Part shown: positions 23,300-32,342 of the stretch, piece after piece
How positions within the stretch are numbered: the first letter of the stretch is position 1
How the letters are laid out: the number at the start of each line of letters is the position of its first letter
Assembly (NCBI GenBank): GCA_947259685.1
Contig: CAMYNC010000066.1
Coordinates: forward strand, 1 to 45,715
From: an uncultured Desulfuromonadales bacterium
Lineage (GTDB): Bacteria > Desulfobacterota > Desulfuromonadia > Desulfuromonadales > Geopsychrobacteraceae
Direction of reading: 5' to 3'
Length of the DNA stretch: 45,715 nucleotides
The notes under the pieces: model-generated
Seen by the model: only the letters and a program-made list of their open reading frames with translations
Databases searched by the model: none
Told to the model about the DNA's origin: nothing
Program-made: the position numbers and the translations under genes

Positions 23300-24916
23300 C
23301 TAGAAGGTTCCAAAAGTGTAACGTTTTTTCATCTTGTTGCGCAGGCGGATCGCGACGCTGCTCATCAGCAGGACGATCAACACCAGTAGCAGGGTGGTGA
23401 CAAAGACCATCGGTTTGGCCGCTTCGACGTTCGGCGATTGGAAACCGATGTCGTAAATGTGAAAACCCAAGTGCATGAACTTGCGATCGAGATGCAAGAA
23501 GGGGAAGTTGCCATCGATCGGCAAGGCCGGCGCCAGCTTGACCACTCCGGTGATCATCAGCGGCGCGACTTCACCTGCAGCGCGCGCCATCGCCAGAATC
23601 AGCCCGGTCATGATGCCAGGCGAGGCCATCGGCAGCAGCACCCGGTAGAGGGTCTGGAACTTGGTCGCACCCAGGGCGTAAGAGCCTTCGCGCATCTCCC
23701 GCGGAATGGCGCCGAGGGCTTCTTCGGTGGAAACAATCACCACTGGTACCGTCAACAGTGCCAGGGTCAAACTGGCCCAGAGCAGGCCACCGGTGCCGAA
23801 GGTCGGCGTTGGCGCGCGTTCCGGGAAAAACAACATGTCGATGCTGTGACCGATGCCGTAGACGAAGAAACCGAGACCGAAGATGCCGTAGACGATCGAG
23901 GGGATTCCGGCCAGGTTGTTGACCGCGATCCGCACGATCCGTACCAGCAGGCCCTCCTTGGCATACTCCCGCAGATAAACTGCAGCGATCACCCCGAGCG
24001 GGAAGGAGAACAGGCTCATAACAAAGATCAGCATCACGGTACCGAAGATCGCCGGAAAGAGGCCACCTTCGGTATTCGATTCGCGTGGCTCACCGACGAA
24101 CAGTTCGATCAACTTATGACCGTAAAAGAGCGCCTTTTCGGTGCTGCTCATAGTATTCGGCGCATAGACCTGAAAAATATCGACCAGGGCGATCTGCTTT
24201 TCCTGCCCAGCGGCATCGGCAAAAACCGCATTCGCTTCACGGGCGGCGGCCAGCCTTCTGGTCTGCAAACTGATCAGATCGGCAAACGCCAGATCCAGTT
24301 CCGCTTGCTCGTTTGTCAGCTTCAAGCGCCGCGCATCATCCGCGGCGACCTGCTGATAATCAAGCTTGAGCAGCTGCAGTCGCAACTGCTCCATCCGGTA
24401 GCTGGCGTCGTTGAGCTTATCGTCCAGCTCGCCCAGCTGGTCCAGGTCCCGTTTTGCCTGTTGCAACTCTTGCTTTAAATTTGCCAAAGACGGCGAGCTG
24501 TTGACCCTGCCGCCGGCATAAATCTGCTGCAGGGTGCCGTAAAAATCACCGTGCTCGACCCGCTCCAACACCAACAGTTGGTCAGGGTTGGTTTGCGCAA
24601 CAATCTGTGCTTCGTCGATCCAGCGGAAATCGAGACCGTAAAGATCGCGGTTGGCGATCTTGTATTGACGGCGCAGACCGGACTTATCGGCGGTCTCTTC
24701 AACCTTCATCTGTTGGCCGAAAATCCGACTGCCATCGGCCAAAACCAGTTCCTCAATCGCCGCCGGCCAGAAAACCCCCAGACCGTTGATCATAATAACG
24801 ATCAGCAGAGTCACGGCACTGAGCAGAGTCACCGTCAGCGCCACTGCCGACACCCAGACCATCGGCTCACCGACCCGCCAGTATTTGTTCATCTCTTTTG
24901 GAGTTCTATTAAACAT
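23300..24916 (-). CDS. pstA: Phosphate ABC transporter permease PstA (long form)
   Basis: Inner-membrane permease half of the Pst importer. At 538 residues it is much longer than E. coli PstA (296). One membrane helix near residues 20-48 is followed by a ~230-residue periplasmic insert with a Gln/Leu-rich coiled coil at about 150-235, then the standard permease domain from about 285 on. That domain contains the ABC-facing loop EALGAIPREMREGSYALGAT and AGEVAPLMITG. The start at 24916 has AAGGA upstream and lies 11 bases after pstC. Long PstA forms paired with long PstC occur in other Proteobacteria; the role of the insert is not established. Confidence 0.94.
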   Translation of the reverse strand: MFNRTPKEMNKYWRVGEPMVWVSAVALTVTLLSAVTLLIVIMINGLGVFWPAAIEELVLADGSRIFGQQMKVEETADKSGLRRQYKIANRDLYGLDFRWIDEAQIVAQTNPDQLLVLERVEHGDFYGTLQQIYAGGRVNSSPSLANLKQELQQAKRDLDQLGELDDKLNDASYRMEQLRLQLLKLDYQQVAADDARRLKLTNEQAELDLAFADLISLQTRRLAAAREANAVFADAAGQEKQIALVDIFQVYAPNTMSSTEKALFYGHKLIELFVGEPRESNTEGGLFPAIFGTVMLIFVMSLFSFPLGVIAAVYLREYAKEGLLVRIVRIAVNNLAGIPSIVYGIFGLGFFVYGIGHSIDMLFFPERAPTPTFGTGGLLWASLTLALLTVPVVIVSTEEALGAIPREMREGSYALGATKFQTLYRVLLPMASPGIMTGLILAMARAAGEVAPLMITGVVKLAPALPIDGNFPFLHLDRKFMHLGFHIYDIGFQSPNVEAAKPMVFVTTLLLVLIVLLMSSVAIRLRNKMKKRYTFGTF

Positions 24917-24927
24917 CTATCTAATCC

Positions 24928-27144
24928 TTAGAAGCGGCCGTACTTGACGCGCAGTCGCTGACGGACGATTTCGGCAACCGTATTGACGATGAAGGTCATG
25001 ACAAAGAGGATGACCGCCGACAGGAACAGGGTCCGGAATAGCGTGCCGTCAACCGGAGCCTCGGGGATCTCTACGGCGATATTGGCCGAAAGCGGCCGCA
25101 TTCCGTTGAAAATACTCAGATCCATGATTGCCGTGTTGCCGGTCGCCATCAGCACGATCATGGTTTCACCGACGGCGCGACCGAAACCGATCATGGTGCC
25201 GGCGAAGATCCCCGGCGAGGCCGAGGGCAGAATCACCCGCCAAACGGTTTGCCTACTGCTGGCGCCGAGGGCCAGCGAGGCGGCTTTGAAGCTGGCCGGC
25301 ACGTTGGAGAGGGAATCCTCGGCGATGGTGAAGATAATCGGAATGACCGCAAAACCCATAGCAAAGGCGATGATGATACAGTTGCGCGGATCGTAGCGGG
25401 TCCCCAGTTCGGTAAACAGCCACTGCTTAAGATCACCGGCGAAAAACAGGTTTTCCAGGCCGGGGCCGAGAGCTGCGGCAATCCCGACCGCGATGATCAC
25501 AATCGGCGCCACGGCGAGAAATTCAAAGCCACGTTCAAGCCGTTTCAGCGGTTCTATTTTACGTGCCGCCTGCCAAAGCAAAATGCTGACCATCAGTGCC
25601 GCCGGCACCAGGATTGCACTCAGAAACAGCGAGCCCAGGGAACGTTCGATCAGCGGGGCCAGCCAGAGAGCAGCAAGGAAGCCGATGATGACCGTCGGGA
25701 TCGCGGCCATGATTTCCACAGCCGGCTTGATGAACTCACGCAGCCGCGGGCGGGCGAACTGGCTGGTGTAGATGGCCCCGAAGATCGCCAGCGGCACAGC
25801 AAACAGCATGGCGTAAAAGGTCCCCTTCAGGGTACCGAAAATCAATGGCGACAAACTCAGCTTCGGCTCGTAATCGTCACTGGCCGAGGAGGACTGCCAG
25901 GCGAAGACCGGCTCATCATAACCTTCGTACCAGACCTTGCCGAACAGGGTGCCGAGACTGACTTCCGGGTGGGGGATATCGAGCTTCCAGCTGATCAATT
26001 GACCGGCGTCGGTCAGGGCAAACAAGGCATCACCGCGGGTGGTCAGGTTGAACAGTTGTAACTTTTCGGCTGGAGTCAGGCCGAGCAAAAAGCGTTCGCT
26101 GGTCATGTGGTCGAGGAAGAGGCCATCCGCACCCAGACTGATCACGCTCTTGTCCCGCGGTGAAGACGCCAGCGCGAGCACTGCGCCGGAGTGTTGCGAT
26201 AGTTCATGGATACGGGTCAAGGTGCGGCTGCCGGCGTCGTTTCGGACCGGGAACCAGGTAGTCACCTGCCCAGTCGCATCACCGACGGCGACAGAAACAT
26301 CTCCGAAGACCAAATTCAGAGCACTGATCGCCCGTTGGTCGGCAAAGGCCTGCAGCTGGTCGGTCAGTTCCGGCTCTTCACTGTCGGACAGGTCCCAGCG
26401 CAGCAGTTCACCCTGATCGGTCCCGGCATAGAGCTGCTGACCGTCACTGCTGAGCGTCACTGCCGACAGCTGACCGTTGATCTGCAGCTCCAGCTGGTGA
26501 TCAACCGCACTGATCTCTTCTTCGCCAAGGAAATTCTCACTCACCTCGATGATTTGCAACTGCAAGCGGTTATCGGCCAAGTGGTCGACCCGGGTCTGAC
26601 GACCCTCGTCACTGATGCGAGCCAGCGACTCTAACGGCAAGCCAGCGGCCGGGGCGGGAAAGCTGGCCTGTTGTTCGATCTGATGAAGGATACTGCGCCG
26701 GTTCTCGTTGGCTTCATCGAAAAAGGGGCGGAAACGGATCTGCTCAACGCTCAGACTGCCATCCTCCCAAAGCAGGGCGTGCTGCAAACGGCCGAAGCTT
26801 TCTATGGCGATCAGCTTCTGCGCACCCGTTTCACTGCGCAGCTGACTGCGGTCGAGCTCGCTGTTATCAACGACATTGAAAAAGCGCACCTCACCGCTGG
26901 CATCGATGCTGTAACCGGTCTCCAGGTATTCGTCCATCCCCAAGGCGCGGATAGTCCCGGCAGCTTCGAGTTGGTTGCTGGTAAAGATCTCCGCATCTGG
27001 GGCCAGAAACAGGGGGAGAGAAACCTTGGCGATCAACACCAGGATAAAGATAACGCTGAAGATAATCGCCATGCCACCGACGGTGATCACCCAGCGGGCC
27101 AGCCGATCATTGCGTTTTATTTTTTTAAGAAAAGCTGGATTCAT
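24928..27144 (-). CDS. pstC: Phosphate ABC transporter permease PstC (long form)
   Basis: Partner permease of PstA. It has 738 residues against 319 in E. coli PstC. After a first helix at about 20-45 comes a ~370-residue periplasmic region with WD40/β-propeller-like pieces (VTLSSDGQQLYAGTDQGELL and a DxxG...VTTW repeat). The membrane domain follows from about residue 440. It carries AEDSLSNVPASFKAASLALG, the contact loop for PstB, and GRAVGETMIVLMATGN. GAGGA precedes the ATG. It lies behind pstS with a 142-base gap holding a stable hairpin. The propeller-like region may dock PstS or sense envelope state; this is conjecture. Confidence 0.93.
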   Translation of the reverse strand: MNPAFLKKIKRNDRLARWVITVGGMAIIFSVIFILVLIAKVSLPLFLAPDAEIFTSNQLEAAGTIRALGMDEYLETGYSIDASGEVRFFNVVDNSELDRSQLRSETGAQKLIAIESFGRLQHALLWEDGSLSVEQIRFRPFFDEANENRRSILHQIEQQASFPAPAAGLPLESLARISDEGRQTRVDHLADNRLQLQIIEVSENFLGEEEISAVDHQLELQINGQLSAVTLSSDGQQLYAGTDQGELLRWDLSDSEEPELTDQLQAFADQRAISALNLVFGDVSVAVGDATGQVTTWFPVRNDAGSRTLTRIHELSQHSGAVLALASSPRDKSVISLGADGLFLDHMTSERFLLGLTPAEKLQLFNLTTRGDALFALTDAGQLISWKLDIPHPEVSLGTLFGKVWYEGYDEPVFAWQSSSASDDYEPKLSLSPLIFGTLKGTFYAMLFAVPLAIFGAIYTSQFARPRLREFIKPAVEIMAAIPTVIIGFLAALWLAPLIERSLGSLFLSAILVPAALMVSILLWQAARKIEPLKRLERGFEFLAVAPIVIIAVGIAAALGPGLENLFFAGDLKQWLFTELGTRYDPRNCIIIAFAMGFAVIPIIFTIAEDSLSNVPASFKAASLALGASSRQTVWRVILPSASPGIFAGTMIGFGRAVGETMIVLMATGNTAIMDLSIFNGMRPLSANIAVEIPEAPVDGTLFRTLFLSAVILFVMTFIVNTVAEIVRQRLRVKYGRF

Positions 27145-27222
27145 AAATCCTCTTGTTTCACTTCCTGTTTAAGCATTTGCTCCCTTCTCCTAAATGGGAG
27201 AGGGGGTATTACTCCAAATACA

Positions 27223-27264
27223 CGAACAGGCCCTGTCCACCTGGGGACAGAGCCGTTCGTTTTT
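27223..27264. terminator. Hairpin between pstS and pstC
   Basis: Arms CGAACAGGCCCTGTCC (27223-27238) and GGACAGAGCCGTTCG (27245-27259) form a stem with few mismatches. A T-run follows on the plus strand only. In the operon direction (minus) there is no T-run, so it may stabilise the pstS mRNA or partly reduce read-through, giving more PstS than permease. Confidence 0.6.
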
Positions 27265-27286
27265 CTTGAACAACCAACAAGAGTGA

Positions 27287-28270
27287 TCAGTCAAGCATTT
27301 CCAACTGCTTTTTTGCCACTTCGGCTGTCAGCGGCAGATAGCCATCCTTGACCACGATCTCCTGACCTTCCTTCGACAGCGCGTACTTCAGGAATTCTTT
27401 GACTAGGGCCGGCAGTGGTTTGTTCGGCACTTTGGCAACGTAGATATAGAGCAGTCGGCCGAGGGGGTACTTGCCTTTGAGGACATTTTCGTAATTCGGC
27501 TCGTACTGCTGGTCGCCATCCTTTTTGCCGAGGGCGATCACTTTGACACCGGAAGTTTTATAGCCGATACCGGAGTAGCCGACGCCACCCTTGTCTTCGG
27601 TCACTCCAAGCACCACCGAAGCGCTGCCCGGCTGTTCCTTGACGGTGTCCTTGTAATCACCTTTGAACAGGGCCTTCTTCTTGAAGTAGCCGTAGGTTCC
27701 GGAAGCCGAGTTACGGCCGTAGAGGCTGACCGGCTTGTTCGCCCACTCACCGCTCAGGCCCAGCTGGCCCCAGGTGGTGATATCAGCAGTTGCGCCGCCT
27801 TTGCGGTTTTTGGAGAAGAGGCCGTCGACCTGCTGCAGGGTGAGGCCGTTGATCGGGTTGTCCTTGTTGATGAACACCGCCAGGGAATCGAGGGCGACGC
27901 CGATGGCGGTCGGCTTGTAACCGAACTTGGCTTCGAACTTCTGGATTTCCTTGTTTTTCATTTTCCGCGACATAGGGCCGACCTGGCTGGTCCCTTCGAT
28001 CAGTGCCGGGGGAGCGGTACTGGAGCCTTTGCCTTCGATCTGGATGTTGACGTTCGGGTATTTCTTACGGAAGCCTTCTGCCCAGAAAGTCATCATATTG
28101 TTCAGGGTATCTGAGCCGACGCTGTTCAGATTTCCGGCCACCCCTTGGACCTTGACATAGTCGCTGAGGTTGACATCGACTTTGAGCGGTTCTCCGATGG
28201 CAGTGCTGGTGGAAACAGCCAGAAGCAGCAGGGCCAGGCTCAAGCGCTTGAGGTTAAATTGCAGATTCAT
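27287..28270 (-). CDS. pstS: Phosphate-binding protein PstS
   Basis: Periplasmic high-affinity phosphate receptor for PstCAB. It has 327 residues with a Sec signal peptide (KRLSLALLLLAVSTSTAIG, cleavage near residue 26). Ligand-contacting blocks are visible: VGSDTLNNMMTFWAEGF near 50-66, GKGSSTAPPALIEGTSQVGP around 80-100, and LYGRNSASGTYGYFKK near 185-200. AAGGAG lies upstream of the ATG. It is the first gene of pstSCAB-phoU; a candidate PhoB site lies at 28335-28350. Its size and SGTYGYF motif fit the PstS branch of marine and delta-/gammaproteobacteria. Confidence 0.95.
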   Translation of the reverse strand: MNLQFNLKRLSLALLLLAVSTSTAIGEPLKVDVNLSDYVKVQGVAGNLNSVGSDTLNNMMTFWAEGFRKKYPNVNIQIEGKGSSTAPPALIEGTSQVGPMSRKMKNKEIQKFEAKFGYKPTAIGVALDSLAVFINKDNPINGLTLQQVDGLFSKNRKGGATADITTWGQLGLSGEWANKPVSLYGRNSASGTYGYFKKKALFKGDYKDTVKEQPGSASVVLGVTEDKGGVGYSGIGYKTSGVKVIALGKKDGDQQYEPNYENVLKGKYPLGRLLYIYVAKVPNKPLPALVKEFLKYALSKEGQEIVVKDGYLPLTAEVAKKQLEMLD

Positions 28271-28334
28271 CTTCGATCATCTCCTTAGAATGTTAAAGGT
28301 CATCAGTTGATGGTCGAGAAGATGCACTTGAGTT

Positions 28335-28350
28335 GTTAGGATTGCGTTAG
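28335..28350 (-). promoter_or_regulatory. Candidate PhoB-type site upstream of pstS
   Basis: Reading the minus strand, CTAAC occurs twice exactly 11 bases apart (CTAACGCAATCCTAAC) about 65-80 bases before the pstS start. Direct repeats with 11-base period are the layout of Pho boxes, but the half-site differs from the E. coli CTGTCAT. The spacing is seen; the role is inferred. Confidence 0.3.
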
Positions 28351-28389
28351 CAGCAAGTGAGGAGTTCGCTAAACCAATGACGGGGATAC

Positions 28390-28430
28390 AAATCAAGGGC
28401 ATCCCGAAGACTTCTGAATGCCCTTGATTT
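28390..28430. terminator. Hairpin between hemolysin III-like gene and pstS
   Basis: Perfect 13-base arms AAATCAAGGGCAT (28390-28402) and ATGCCCTTGATTT (28418-28430). It lies 24 bases after the stop of the minus-strand gene at 28454, so it probably ends that transcript before the pst promoter region. Confidence 0.75.
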
Positions 28431-28453
28431 ACCTCAACTGATAAGAGCCGTAC

Positions 28454-29110
28454 TCAGTTTAGCGGGATGACATAGAGCAGGATGGCAAAAAAATGACAGA
28501 GGCTGCCGGCCAGCACAAACAGGTGCCAGATGGCATGATTATAGGGTAGTTTCTCCCAGGCGTAAAAGATCACGCCGCCGCTATAGGCCAGGCCACCAAG
28601 CAGCAACAGCAGCAGGCCACCGACCTCGACCGCAACCAACAGCGGCTTGACCGCCACCACGACAATCCAGCCCATTGCCAGATAGACCGCCGTGGAAATC
28701 CCGGCAATCTTACCGAGCATGGTGATTTTCAGAACCACGCCGAGAATGGCGAGCCCCCAGATGGTCCCGAACAGCGACCAGCCCCAGGGACCACGCAGGC
28801 TAACCAGGGTAAAGGGGGTGTAGGTGCCGGCGATTAACAGGTAGATCGCCGCATGATCGATCACCTTCAGGACCCGCTTGGCGCCCGGCAGCGGGATACT
28901 GTGATAGAGGGTTGAAGATGCGTAAGACAGAATCAGGGTCACGCCAAAGATGCTGCAGGTGGTGATGTGCCAGGCATTGCCATGCACACTGGCAAAACCC
29001 ACCAGCACTGCCAACCCGCCGATCGACAGCAACATGCCGAACCCGTGAGTGATGCTGTTGGCGATCTCCTCAGCATAGCTGTATTCTGAACTCTGTAGTG
29101 GCCGGCCCAT
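28454..29110 (-). CDS. Hemolysin III/PAQR-family membrane protein
   Basis: A seven-helix inner-membrane protein of 218 residues in the HlyIII/adiponectin-receptor-like (PAQR) family. The start block EEIANSITHGFGMLLSIGGL, the helix-3 motif STLYHSIPLPGAKRVLKVID followed by HAAIYLLIAGTYTPF, and a C-terminal HAIWHLFVLAGSLCHFFAIL match the family. The metal-binding Ser/His/Asp/His set is complete (SxxxH, HxxxH). GGAGG precedes the ATG at 29110. Despite the name, a haemolytic role is doubtful for most members; a metal-dependent lipid hydrolase role is suspected from eukaryotic relatives. Confidence 0.9.
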   Translation of the reverse strand: MGRPLQSSEYSYAEEIANSITHGFGMLLSIGGLAVLVGFASVHGNAWHITTCSIFGVTLILSYASSTLYHSIPLPGAKRVLKVIDHAAIYLLIAGTYTPFTLVSLRGPWGWSLFGTIWGLAILGVVLKITMLGKIAGISTAVYLAMGWIVVVAVKPLLVAVEVGGLLLLLLGGLAYSGGVIFYAWEKLPYNHAIWHLFVLAGSLCHFFAILLYVIPLN

Positions 29111-29346
29111 AAGCGTCCTCCGTTCTGGTGCGTATAGGATAAACCCTTACAAAAAACCTTAGCATGGGGTCTTTACAGAAGGCAGGGGCTGGCTTGAGGT
29201 TTTACTAATCTTTTACCTGCCTAAATTCGATTACTGCAGTTTGCCTTTTTATGCATTGGACTTACCCTCCACCCTGAGATGGCGAATGCGGCTTTGACCG
29301 CAGCACTCCTTGCTCTCATTCAAGCCAGGTCAATAAAACAATGCGG

Positions 29347-29377
29347 AAAAAAAGCGGGGGCCATTCGGCCCCCGCTT
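29347..29377 (-). terminator. Intrinsic terminator behind the first vWA-OmpA lipoprotein
   Basis: Stem AAGCGGGGGCC (29352-29362) / GGCCCCCGCTT (29367-29377), loop ATTC, followed in minus reading by a T-run (29353-29347). It lies ~30 bases after the gene's stop. Confidence 0.9.
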
Positions 29378-29405
29378 GTCACTGCTTTTGTCGTTCGGTT
29401 AGGAA

Positions 29406-30674
29406 TTAATTTGTTGCACCGCAGGCAACTTCAACCCGACGATTTTCCTTCCGACCTTCCGGGGTCTTGTTATCGCCAATCGGCTGGGTTTCACCGAGAC
29501 CGCGGGCGTTCAGGCGCGAAGCTGCAATAGCATGCTTATCAATCAGCGCTTTAACAACAGCTTTGGCGCGGCGCTCTGAGAGCACTTGATTGTATTCGGC
29601 CGCGCCCTGGCTGTCGGTATGACCCTCGATAATGACAACGTTACCGGGGAATTCGTTGATACACTTGGCAGCCCTGGCGATTTCACCCATGAATTCCTCA
29701 CGGACGACGTCGCTGTCATGGCGGAAATTGATTTGCAGGATCAGCTCCTGTGGGCAGCCAGTGCTGTCGACAGAAACACCCTTGGCGGTATTCGGACACT
29801 TGTCAAGATAGTCGTAAACGCCGTCACCATCACTGTCGAGCGGGCAACCTACACTATTGACCGGGGCTCCTCTTGGAGTGTTAGGGCACTGATCCTTGCC
29901 GTCGACTACACCATCACCATCGCTATCCCGTGGCGGCAGCGCTTTGGGTGCCGGCTTCGGCTCAGCTTTCTTCTCACCAACAAACACTTTATCGATAAAG
30001 CCGGCCATCTGGGCGTCGCCAGCCAGTTCGGCATCGGTGGTAGCAAAGCCGCACTGGCCGATGTCGGCAAGTTGCTCCATCATATCCTGGCCCATCCCGT
30101 TATTCGGTTTACCGATTGCAATGGTGTAGATACAGAAATCACTGCCCAGCTTCGCCTTGAGTTCTTTGGCCGCCGCCGGAGCATCATCCATATGCAGACC
30201 GTCACTGACCAGAATAACCGCCGATTTTCCGGAAAGATCGTTTCCGGCGGCTCGCAATCCAGCAGCCATCGGGGTTGGCCCGCCAACGTATTTCACCTTA
30301 CCCAACGCATTATGAAAGTCCTGCCGATCATAGCTGGCCATCCCGGAAAGCAGATCGGTCGGATTGGTCGACTGATACTTGCTGTGGCCGATACTACGCA
30401 AGCCACCTTGGTAGTTCAGATCGGTGGGAATTCCCTGGTTCAGCCGGCGGACCACCTCACGAGCCTTGACAAAAGAATTCTTTCCGGAATCATCCATACT
30501 CAAGGAAGAATCCAGAATCACCTGAAAGTTATCGACTTTCGGCATATACTTGCTGCCCGCAGCAGGTGAAGCACCAGAATCGAGTGGCTGCAGCGGCGGT
30601 TGCATAACAGGAGCACAACCGGCCACCAAAGCAATAAATGCCAAAGGCAGCAACAAACTTTGCAATTTTTTCAT
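29406..30674 (-). CDS. vWA-like / thrombospondin type 3 / OmpA-domain lipoprotein (copy 1)
   Basis: An outer-membrane-anchored, peptidoglycan-binding lipoprotein of 422 residues. The start at 30674 follows AAGGAG. Signal peptide and lipobox LVAGC, with Cys20. A vWA-like domain spans about 45-235: NFQVILDSSLSMDD carries the MIDAS DxSxS, and SAVILVSDGLHMDD lies near the middle. Two calcium-binding type 3 repeats (DSDGDGVVDGKDQCPNTPRG; DSDGDGVYDYLDKCPNTAKG) follow near 265-315. The OmpA C-terminal domain has IIEGHTDSQGAAEYNQVLSE, RAKAVV and the closing RRVEVACG. It probably links the outer membrane to the cell wall and presents a metal-dependent adhesion domain to the periplasm. Copy 2 lies upstream on the same strand, separated by a terminator. 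Confidence 0.88.
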   Translation of the reverse strand: MKKLQSLLLPLAFIALVAGCAPVMQPPLQPLDSGASPAAGSKYMPKVDNFQVILDSSLSMDDSGKNSFVKAREVVRRLNQGIPTDLNYQGGLRSIGHSKYQSTNPTDLLSGMASYDRQDFHNALGKVKYVGGPTPMAAGLRAAGNDLSGKSAVILVSDGLHMDDAPAAAKELKAKLGSDFCIYTIAIGKPNNGMGQDMMEQLADIGQCGFATTDAELAGDAQMAGFIDKVFVGEKKAEPKPAPKALPPRDSDGDGVVDGKDQCPNTPRGAPVNSVGCPLDSDGDGVYDYLDKCPNTAKGVSVDSTGCPQELILQINFRHDSDVVREEFMGEIARAAKCINEFPGNVVIIEGHTDSQGAAEYNQVLSERRAKAVVKALIDKHAIAASRLNARGLGETQPIGDNKTPEGRKENRRVEVACGATN

Positions 30675-30866
30675 CACATAACTCCTTTTCAAATAATGTA
30701 AATCAAACGGTTTCATGAATGCCTGAACTATGTTTTAGCACTGAATTCTAGCAAGTTCAAGCGAGCTATCAGGTTTTCATGAGAAAAATGGCTGTGCCAC
30801 AATGGCCAGGCCAAACCCTTAGCCCGATAGTAAAAAAATGCTGCTTTCTAAGTATGGTTTTTACCT

Positions 30867-30896
30867 AAAAACGGGGGCCGTTTGGCCCCCGTTTTT
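30867..30896. terminator. Intrinsic terminator behind vWA-OmpA copy 2
   Basis: Perfect 13-base arms AAAAACGGGGGCC / GGCCCCCGTTTTT around GTTT. It sits 25 bases after the stop of the minus-strand gene and has A/T runs on both sides, so it can work in both directions. Confidence 0.92.
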
Positions 30897-30921
30897 GTGG
30901 TTCTTTGCTGAGGCAAGAAGA

Positions 30922-32112
30922 TTATTCCGGCGGCTTGATCGCACAACAGATGATCTCAACCCGCCGGTTCTGGTAACGGCCTTCCTTGCTCGTGTTATCG
31001 GCGACCGGTTGCATCTTGCCGTAGCCCTTGGTGTAGAGACGACTGCCGTCGATGTTGTAATTGGCAACCAGGTATTGGCGGACTGAAATGGCCCGCTTTT
31101 CGGAAAGCTCCTGATTGTATTCCATGGTCCCGGTATGGTCGGTGTGGCCGGCGATCAGGATGTAGGGCACGTCGCTGTATTTACGGATGTAGGCAGCTGC
31201 CCGGTCGAGGTCCAGCTTGAATTCCGGCTTGATCTCGGCTTTGTCGAAATCGAAATTGATGTGCAGGGTCAATTTGAGGGTACAGCCGTTTTCATCAACA
31301 AATTCACCGCGCGGGGTATTGGGACACTTGTCTTTATCGTCGGTGACGCCGTCACCATCACTGTCACCAGGTGCGGCAGGCGCCTTGGCCACGGGCTTAC
31401 TAGCCGGCTTGTTAGCGACAAACACTTTGTCGATAAAGCCGGCCATCTGGGCGTCGCCAGCCAGTTCGGCATCGGTGGTGGCAAAGCCACACTGACCGAT
31501 ATCGGCAAGTTGCTCCAACATATCCTGGCCCATCCCGTTATTCGGTTTACCGATTGCAATGGTGTAGATACAGAAATCACTGCCCAGCTTCGCCTTAAGC
31601 TCTTTGGCCGCCGCCGGGGCATCATCCATATGCAGACCGTCACTGACCAGAATAACCGCCGATTTTCCGGAAAGATCGTTTCCGGCAGCTCGCAATCCAG
31701 CAGCCATCGGGGTTGGCCCGCCAACGTATTTCACTTTACCCAAGGCATTATGAAAGCCCTGCCGATCATAGCTGGTCATCCCGTAAAGCAAGTCGGTCGG
31801 ATTGGTCGACTGGTACTTGCTGTGGCCGATACTGCGCAAGCCACCTTGGTAGTTAAGATCGGTGGGAACTCCCTGGTTCAGCCGGCTGACCACCTCACGG
31901 GCCTTGACAAAATAGTCCTTTCTGGCATCATCCATGCTCAAGGAAGAATCCAGAATCACCTGAAAGTTATCGACTTTCGGCATATACTTGCTGCCCGCAG
32001 CACGAGAAGAGCCTGAATCGAGCGGCTGCAACGGAGGTTGCGTAAGTGGTGCACAGCTGGCGGTCAAACCCACCAAAGCGAGGGACAACAATAAACCCAA
32101 CACTTGTTTCAT
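30922..32112 (-). CDS. vWA-like / thrombospondin type 3 / OmpA-domain lipoprotein (copy 2)
   Basis: A 396-residue paralogue of the neighbouring gene; the start at 32112 follows AGGGAG. Lipobox LTASC, Cys20. The vWA-like region (about 30-235) is almost identical to copy 1, for example a long unbroken identity through KYVGGPTPMAAGLRAAGNDL and onward. It has a single type 3 repeat (DSDGDGVTDDKDKCPNTPRG) instead of two. The OmpA domain is clearly different: INFDFDKAEIKPEFKLDLDR, LIAGHTDHTGTMEYNQELSE, NRRVEIICC. The C-terminal Asp and Arg expected to bind diaminopimelate are present in both. The two genes arose by duplication, with the middle kept alike. Confidence 0.88.
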   Translation of the reverse strand: MKQVLGLLLSLALVGLTASCAPLTQPPLQPLDSGSSRAAGSKYMPKVDNFQVILDSSLSMDDARKDYFVKAREVVSRLNQGVPTDLNYQGGLRSIGHSKYQSTNPTDLLYGMTSYDRQGFHNALGKVKYVGGPTPMAAGLRAAGNDLSGKSAVILVSDGLHMDDAPAAAKELKAKLGSDFCIYTIAIGKPNNGMGQDMLEQLADIGQCGFATTDAELAGDAQMAGFIDKVFVANKPASKPVAKAPAAPGDSDGDGVTDDKDKCPNTPRGEFVDENGCTLKLTLHINFDFDKAEIKPEFKLDLDRAAAYIRKYSDVPYILIAGHTDHTGTMEYNQELSEKRAISVRQYLVANYNIDGSRLYTKGYGKMQPVADNTSKEGRYQNRRVEIICCAIKPPE

Positions 32113-32342
32113 CGAATCGCTCCCTTTCACAAAATGTCTAATTAGATTTACACTGCTCACACTAGATTGTTTTATCACCAATTGCCGCCAAGTCAAGTCG
32201 GGCATTATTTTCTATCCGCCTGAAATGTCACAGCTATCTGGGGATAAATCCTTGCCTTGAAGGCTCAACAGCTGGTTTACTGGAAAACATCGCTGGTTGC
32301 AATGATGACTGGCCGCTCGGCTGAAACAAGCAAGGAGCAATT

